A stretch of 64,000 nt of DNA from positions 1-64,000 of the forward strand of contig JABCPU010000313.1 in the NCBI GenBank assembly GCA_016800925.1. The letters are read 5' to 3'. The DNA is from Suillus spraguei (Eukaryota; Basidiomycota; Agaricomycetes; Boletales; Suillaceae). Positions 58,413 through 64,000 of the stretch are shown in pieces. How positions within the stretch are numbered: position 1 is the stretch's first letter; each line of letters begins with the position of its first letter. Both the position numbers and the translations under genes were made by a program. The notes under the pieces are model-generated. The model ran no database searches. It had not been told where the DNA came from and was given only the letters and a program-made list of their open reading frames with translations.

Positions 58413-61400
58413 TTAGCTGTCCTTGCCAGCTTCCCCAGAGACAAGACCAGCTCGTTTTGGGGTATAACCACCTCTACGGGGGATAGGAGCTCGAGGTGAA
58501 TCAGCCTCCGTTTTACGCTGCCATTGATCGATAAGCTTTCCCACTCCTTGATAAGGTTTATCAGGCGACGGCGAGCGCGGCTCTTCTAAAGGTGCGGAGG
58601 TTTTTTTGGGGGCAAATGGCGATGCATCCAGGGTACCGGTTCGTCCTACTGATGATCCAGGTGTGAATCGACTGGGTGTCCCAGAGGGTAATGATACAAC
58701 AGGATTTCTTATATTCATGTTTGCCTTGTTCTGGTCCTGAGCGGCAAGGGCCGCCCTGGCTAAATCAATCGCAGATGGTCGTGGCTTCCCTGAATCAACT
58801 CCGGGATCCAACCCTTCAGGAGCGGGTGTAACGGCTCTGGATGCTGTGAATCTCGACACTAACGGGGAGCTTGGGCTTGTACCCGTGACATCCACAGCGC
58901 GACCAATTCCAGTAGATGAGGTAGGCATCTTCACACCTATTGATTTGGGAATTATCGCAGGCGGACCTGACCCTGGGCCTCTGGCCTTTCCCCCGATAGC
59001 TTCGAAACGCTGGACCATGTCTGTTATTGAGGTCCGCCGAGCACCGTGTTTGCGAGAGTTGTCTTCTGGAACAGATAGACTCGTAGGGTTTGACGGCGAG
59101 TCCGTCTTTCCATCCGAAGTAGACTTTGATATTGGAAAGGCGAGCATGGACTGCGGCCTCGCGCGAGAGGATATGACGGGGGTATTGCCAGACGATGGGG
59201 TGTTTGCACCAGATGCCTGCTTTGTCTGAGGTAATGGTCGCTTGGGAGACCGGCTCGGTGAACGACGCTGAGAGACATTGGGCTCTGAGGGCTGTGATTG
59301 CATTCGGGGTGATGCAGGCCTCGGTCTAGCCATCGAAGAAACAGCAATTGACCTGCTCTTTTGTAGTTTGACACCAAAGTCCCTGGTCGAATCACTGAAT
59401 GCAGCAACGGCAGGGCTGTGAACGGAATCCTTCGGTCGCTCTTTTGTCTGCACCACACCTCCTCCCCATAGATCAACGAGGTCGTGCACGGAACTTTGCC
59501 GGCCCCTCGTCTTTCGTCTTCGCGATGAACTCGTCTTCTCAACTAGTTTCCCCCACCCAACAGCATCCTCTGGCTCCTGTTCCCCGTCACTTGACGAATC
59601 ATGCATCTTAGTTGGCTTTGGCGACTCAGAGATAGGGACGGCTCTCCACCTATCTGAGTCGTCCTGCGATGGACGCTTCGATGGCTGCAATGTTGTTCCA
59701 TGGCGAGACTCTATGTCCGGCTTCAGTGCAAGAGCAGCAATCACTGGTTTAGGCGCGACTACTGGCAGCTCCTTAGGTTTCTTCGGTGTCACAGGGGCAC
59801 TTTGCTTCCGCTCTCTAACACTAGTACCTCGTGCATACATCTTGGACGGTGATGGAGGAGTTTTCACTCGATTGGGAGGCTGTTGAGCGGCGACAGCTTC
59901 CTGTGGTGATTGTATAGTCGTTGTGTTCTCCTCAATGAATGATGATCGCTTGTTCGTGAACTCGCGCAGAACAGGTGTCGTAGGGAGGTTGCTAGCTTGA
60001 GCCTGAGCGAAAGATCCGTCCTTGATTGGGGAGATGAGGGCATCTACGTCGCCTGTCAACCAATCTTTTGGTTTACGTGACACCGGAGTTGGGGTAGTAA
60101 AGTCCTGAACGCCAATGTCATCGATGAGTTGTGCCTGAGGTATAACTTTGACAGCAGTACTACTGCGATGTCTCCTCGAAAGCGAAGGACGGGAGATAGG
60201 TTGATATGATGCAGGCCTTGGAGACGACGTGTTTTCATCAATGCCATTATCCAGTCCAACGGACCTCTGAAATTTATCCTTCTCGGAATCACGCATCGCC
60301 ACCCCGGTAACATGCTCTGAGCGCGAACCAAGGATAGTGCTCGGAACGACACGCTGAGAAGTCGGCTGAAGTGATGAGGAAGGTGCAAAAAAAGGTTCGG
60401 ATAAATCAACTACTTTTTCGCGCTCCTTGTGGTGCTCCGACGACTCTAGCTGCCAACTTGGATGGGCGACGGGAGGTGCCGACCCATCAAATGTTGCATC
60501 AAGCTCTTCTACTGAAGGAAATCGTGCTTCGGCAGGAATTTCGCCTCTCTGTGGAAGTGTAGGAGGCGTGGATGGAGGGGGTTGCGTTGATGGACTAGAA
60601 CGCCACGAGGCGTTCGAAGTTATTGATTGTGCTGGAGGACGGGGCGAAGGCATTGGTTTGATCGGAGCTAGCGATGGTTTCGGGGCGGTCATAGATGGAC
60701 TGGAAGTGATGGCAGTGCGATTGTTTGCATTAACCGCAGCAAGGCCAGTCCTCAGCTTTCGTGCCTCTCCAAGAGTAGGTGTGGGTGCTGAAGATGGTGT
60801 TAAACCTAGACCATCGAACGCGTCCTTACTCTTCGTGATCACAAGTCTTGTGTTACGCGACCCCTCAGGCGGGGGAGCGAGTTTCGAAATACGCTCTTTT
60901 CCAGAACTCAAGGATGACTCCATCCCTGTCCCTCCAGCCTTTGCACCGTCAAAGGCGCTCCACAGCTTTTCTCCGAAATTGTCACCAAATGCAGTGACCC
61001 CTGGTGTCGGTGGATCATCCGAGATCGCTTTTGATGCACGCGTCTCAACGCTCCATGCATCGTCCAAAGGAGGCGCAGATATCTTGGGCTTCCAAACAGT
61101 CGCAGTTACACTGCCTGATTTGTGAGCTCTAATGCCCCCAGCAGGGAGAACGGCAGGAGAGCTTTTCATCTCTTTCCATGCTTTGTCCTCCTCTTCGCTA
61201 AATGAGGCGTCAGGTATTTTCGACGACTTTGACGGACTAGGAGGCCGGGAGGTTGATAAGGGAGCAGTGGCGTCGTTCTGTTGCTGCGAATGATATGGCC
61301 GACCACGGCGCATTGGTGCAATAGCCTCCAGTACCCTATCACGCGCTTGAACGCCTGCATTTATGTCCTGGGACTGAGTTGGTGGGGCTTGTTGAGCAGC

Positions 61401-62651
61401 GGTATCTATGCCTGGCGCTCGACGATAAGACACAAGGTTGTCAAGAGCATTTGTGGATAAAGACTGTAATGCTCGAGGAGAGAGAGGCGCAGGCGCAGGA
61501 ATGTCGTAGGTGAAGCGCGATTTGGTACCTCGTATATTGTGCACTTGAACGAGAAGTTCGAATACTGTAGGCCGCTGTGTACCGTGCTCGCGAAGCATAG
61601 ATGCTGCATGGTAATTTAGTATATTCGGACGCGATGGAAGCAAAGAGTAACACACCGATCAGTGTGTTCATTTGCGACGAGTAAACAGGATATGGTGGAA
61701 TGCGGTACTGTACGTTCAAAATTGCCAGGGGTCCATGTTCTTCAAAAGGAGTGGTGTAATAACACAGTTTATACAATAGCACTCCGAGTGCCCAAACATC
61801 AGATTTCTCGTCAACAGAACGGCGAAGGTATGGGTCGACCATCTCAGGTGCCCTGTACTGTAGTGTCGTGTGTCTGTTCAAGTCCGCTTCGAGAGCTCTA
61901 ACTTCGGCTGTGCTAGATGGCGGTCGAGGCGCGACTGGTGTGGCAGAACCAAAGTCACAGAGCTTAAAGACGTTATTGGAGGCCTGGAGAATGTTCTCCA
62001 CCTTCAGATCACGATGGAGAAGGGCGGGGCGAAGATTATGCATGGCAGCCACACCTTCACAGATGTCCACAAAAATCTGAAGGATCTCTGCTTCTGTGAG
62101 ACGTTCGCGCAGACGTCTGTTCATCATGTCAATAATTCCACCACCTATGACCGAGTAAGACCACATAACATGTGGAAATCTTGCAAAAAAAACTTGCCTG
62201 GACAAAACTCCATGAGAATGAAGACTTCGTACATGCCAGTTGCCATTCTGTGCCAGGCAGCATCGATCAGATGTACCACATTTGGGTGCCCCTTCAGTAT
62301 CCTCTGCAGGCAGATTCAGTAAGCACCGAGTGAGCAGCTTGGGTGCTTCGAACCATGATATCGACTTCTTTCTTAACCTCCGCGAGCATGGCTTCATTAG
62401 GAACACCGATGCGTTTGAGAACATGGTGTGTCGTGTTATACACGGGAGTGGGAGTCCTGACAAGATACACATGGGAAAATCCGCCTTTGAACAAAATGTC
62501 AATACTTGGTGAGGCCAACAGTTGAACTCAACACACCTTGGCTGAGATACCGCTCAACCTGGACCGTGTACTTATTTACGGAGATGGTTTGACCTGGAAC
62601 AAGAGTACCCTTGTTCTGCTGTGCATAAACTTGTAACGCCTGCTGCTGCAT
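58413..62651 (-). CDS. Ark/Prk (NAK) family serine/threonine kinase of endocytic actin patches
   Basis: Five exons, 62651-62537, 62484-62354, 62303-62198, 62144-61656 and 61603-58413, close a frame of 1343 residues. The kinase domain (about residues 30-330) has SQGGFSHVYLV (Gly loop), HVLKRIGV (ATP lysine), HRDLKVENIL, CDFGSATP, YRAPEMVDPYLRRSVDEKSD and DVWALGVLLYKLC. It follows NAK kinases (yeast Ark1/Prk1/Akl1, human AAK1/GAK). These phosphorylate endocytic adaptors such as Pan1/Sla1 and regulate actin patch turnover. The remaining 1000 residues are Pro/Ser-rich and disordered, as in the yeast proteins. Intron 3 has a GC donor (GCAAGT). An in-frame upstream ATG at 62792 would add 47 residues; the shorter start fits the family better. 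Confidence 0.92.
62145..62197 (-). other. GC-AG intron in the Ark/Prk kinase gene
   Basis: On the - strand the junction MEFCPG-GGIIDMM is rebuilt only with donor GCAAGT directly after the first base of a Gly codon and acceptor CATAG. The 53-nt intron keeps phase with the neighbouring exons. Confidence 0.75.
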
Positions 62652-63135
62652 GTTGATAACAGACAGCGATAGAAATGTTGAACTGCTGCTGTTGCAGCTA
62701 CAGCAGCTGCCAATTGCTGTCACTGCGGTAGTATCGCGTCCAAGTTTGTTGCATACTATTTTTGGCCATTTACGCTTATGCAAGCAGTGCACACAGATTG
62801 ATCACGTGTACTTTTAGTTTAGATACACCACCATGGTGAACTGCGGCGGCCTAGTACAGGCTATGGAACCTGAAACTCTTTCAGGTTGCCCCACAGTTTG
62901 TGAGGAGCTCATGTTCTTTACAAGTATATATGTGGGCAGTCCTACAGTCAAGTAACTTTATCCTACGGTGGGAATAGGTGGGAATAATGCTATTGAAAGC
63001 GGCATTTCCGATAACCTTCGATAACGGCCCACCGGGCCCCATTGTGTCTTAAAGAAGCTCTTGACGAGCACCAATATATATAAGCACCAGTCAGTGGTTA
63101 CTCTTTTTCTCATAGATATCCCCAGCTCGAACACA
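62652..63135. promoter_or_regulatory. Divergent intergenic region between the kinase and the dehydrogenase genes
   Basis: 484 bp hold both promoters. A TATATATAA-like box at 63075-63083 lies about 55 bp before the dehydrogenase ATG at 63136 and is a good TATA candidate. CTG/CAG-rich sequence at 62637-62712 belongs to the kinase 5' region. Confidence 0.5.
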
Positions 63136-64000
63136 ATGGCGAACAACCTTCTTCAAAGTCCAGCGCACGCAAATGCCGTTCCTTTTTCTCGACCCCCGAC
63201 TCCTGGAGTACACCCCCTTCAAGTCGGCTTCTGTGGCCTAGGAGCCATGGGCTATTTCATGGCCCGAAATCTAGCCAACTCCTTTAAATCTCAACTACCG
63301 CCTCTCTTCGTGTATAACAGGACTGCGGCAAAATCTCAGAAACTCCTCACAGAAGTTGGCGCATCCGCCGTCAAAGTCGCCGACAGTCTCCACCAGCTGG
63401 TTACAGAGTGCGATATTATCTTCACTAATCTTGGCAACGATGCTGTGGTAGCAAGCATTTACAATGAGTTTGAAAAGGCTCTTGCAGTACGCCGCAATCA
63501 TATCTTTATACAGAATAAGATAATTATGCTGCCATCGTCAGCAATCGCCTCCGACCAAGGTCAAAATATTTGTTGAAATGAGCACGGTAAGCCCTATAAT
63601 CACTTCTGGTTTTATGTTCATTGATGATATCAGATTTACCCTGCGTTGGCTGGTGCGTAAACCATTTCTCCGCCACTAATGGAATCACTAACAAGTCTGT
63701 TATACTTATAGGCGATCTTGACAGATTGCTGTCGAACCATCCGCATACCCACTTTGTCACTTCACCTATATTTGGGCCTCCCCCAGCAGCAGATAAAGCT
63801 GCGCTTGTTGTTGCAATGAGTGGGGATTATCGGTCCAAGAAGGAAGTCGCCTTTCTCCTGGTTCCTGCAGTGGGTCGCAAGGTAATTGACCTCGGAGGAA
63901 ATGTAGAAAAAGGTAAGAACGTGTGGGAACGATGGCGAACACAGTTTTAAACGGGCGAGGTTTTTAGCTCCGACACTAAAGTTAATCGGTAATGGTTTGA
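63136..64000 (+). CDS. 3-hydroxyisobutyrate dehydrogenase-like (beta-hydroxyacid dehydrogenase) protein, 3' end outside the window
   Basis: Exons 63136-63486, 63542-63586, 63634-63652, 63712-63912 and from 63968 on are in phase with GT-AG introns. VGFCGLGAMGYFMARNLA is the Rossmann GxGxMG motif for NAD(P). FVYNRTAAKSQKL, DIIFTNLGNDAVV, KIFVEMSTIYPALAG, VTSPIFGPPPAADKAAL (substrate-binding region), VGRKVIDLGGNVEK and APTLKLIGNG (with the catalytic Lys) follow the family order. These enzymes oxidise short beta-hydroxyacids, for example in valine breakdown; the fungal NAD-binding-domain-2 paralogs are of unknown substrate. The start at 63136 follows a TATA-like box. An upstream in-frame ATG at 63061 overlaps that box and is unlikely. 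Confidence 0.87.

Noticed and set aside
60427..61125. 232-codon + strand ORF
   Set aside because: Antisense of the disordered kinase tail; Gly/Ser/Ala-rich composition comes from the Pro/Ser codons on the other strand.

Overview
The window reads as nuclear DNA of a basidiomycete fungus, most likely an Agaricomycete. The host genes are broken by many 45-60 nt GT-AG introns. The conserved genes are fungal (IML1, RPAP1/RBA50, PRP22, EXO5, Ark/Prk kinase, Ctr copper transporter, priA-like CPL1 protein). The mobile elements (a chromodomain Ty3/gypsy element, a Tnp2-type CACTA-like transposon) and the HNH protein family are typical of mushrooms. No tRNA, rRNA or CRISPR array was seen. Exon coordinates were worked out by hand from reading frame, splice motifs and remembered family sequence. 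Where the spliced frame closes exactly I say so.

Layout. 1-6942: a degenerate Ty3/gypsy chromovirus on the + strand (gag, protease, RT, RNase H, integrase, chromodomain, then an unusual third ORF with zinc knuckles) ending in its 3' LTR. 6943-10911: gene-free nested repeat DNA with two diverged copies of one non-coding repeat, a perfect solo LTR (8962-9436, target duplication GGAAT) and a SINE-like insert. 10912-15666: a complete Tnp2/CACTA-like transposon with terminal inverted repeats; its transposase carries a 5-bp duplication. 16062-21009: IML1 (GATOR1/SEACIT subunit). 21077-21740: a decayed NAA20 pseudogene on the - strand. 22127-26085: RPAP1. 26.1-39.9 kb: an accessory block rich in duplications, with a small cysteine-rich secreted protein gene, a 1-kb TIR element, NXT1 (mRNA export), three tandem small secreted-peptide genes, an HNH-domain gene with a nonsense codon, and duplicated fragments of these. 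39984-43768 and 43943-48979: two divergently transcribed DExH RNA helicases, PRP22 and a DHX57/YLR419W-like protein, sharing a 174-bp promoter. 49.4-51.5 kb: two less certain genes. 51788-52554: CPL1/priA-like secreted protein. 53098-55519: EXO5. 57303-58282: Ctr copper transporter. 58413-62651: Ark/Prk kinase. 63136 to the right edge: 3-hydroxyisobutyrate-dehydrogenase-like gene, partial.

The most interesting feature is the cluster at 34361-36751. Three paralogous genes share a 31-codon first exon (signal peptide plus propeptide start), the same intron position and similar promoters, but have very different second exons. One encodes eight tandem copies of a 12-13 residue unit (REAREPGRGGYN type) bounded by R-x-x-R; the other two encode short peptides with a cysteine-rich core. 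All three end their mature segments in -YN. This looks like a family of secreted, protease-matured repeat peptides with fast-evolving mature regions.

Several genes carry single-base or nonsense lesions: the DHX57-like gene, EXO5, the HNH gene, the transposase, NAA20 and repeat unit 5 of the peptide gene. In the repeats and the NAA20 pseudogene, stops repeatedly arise where CGA is expected, suggesting C-to-T decay at CpG.
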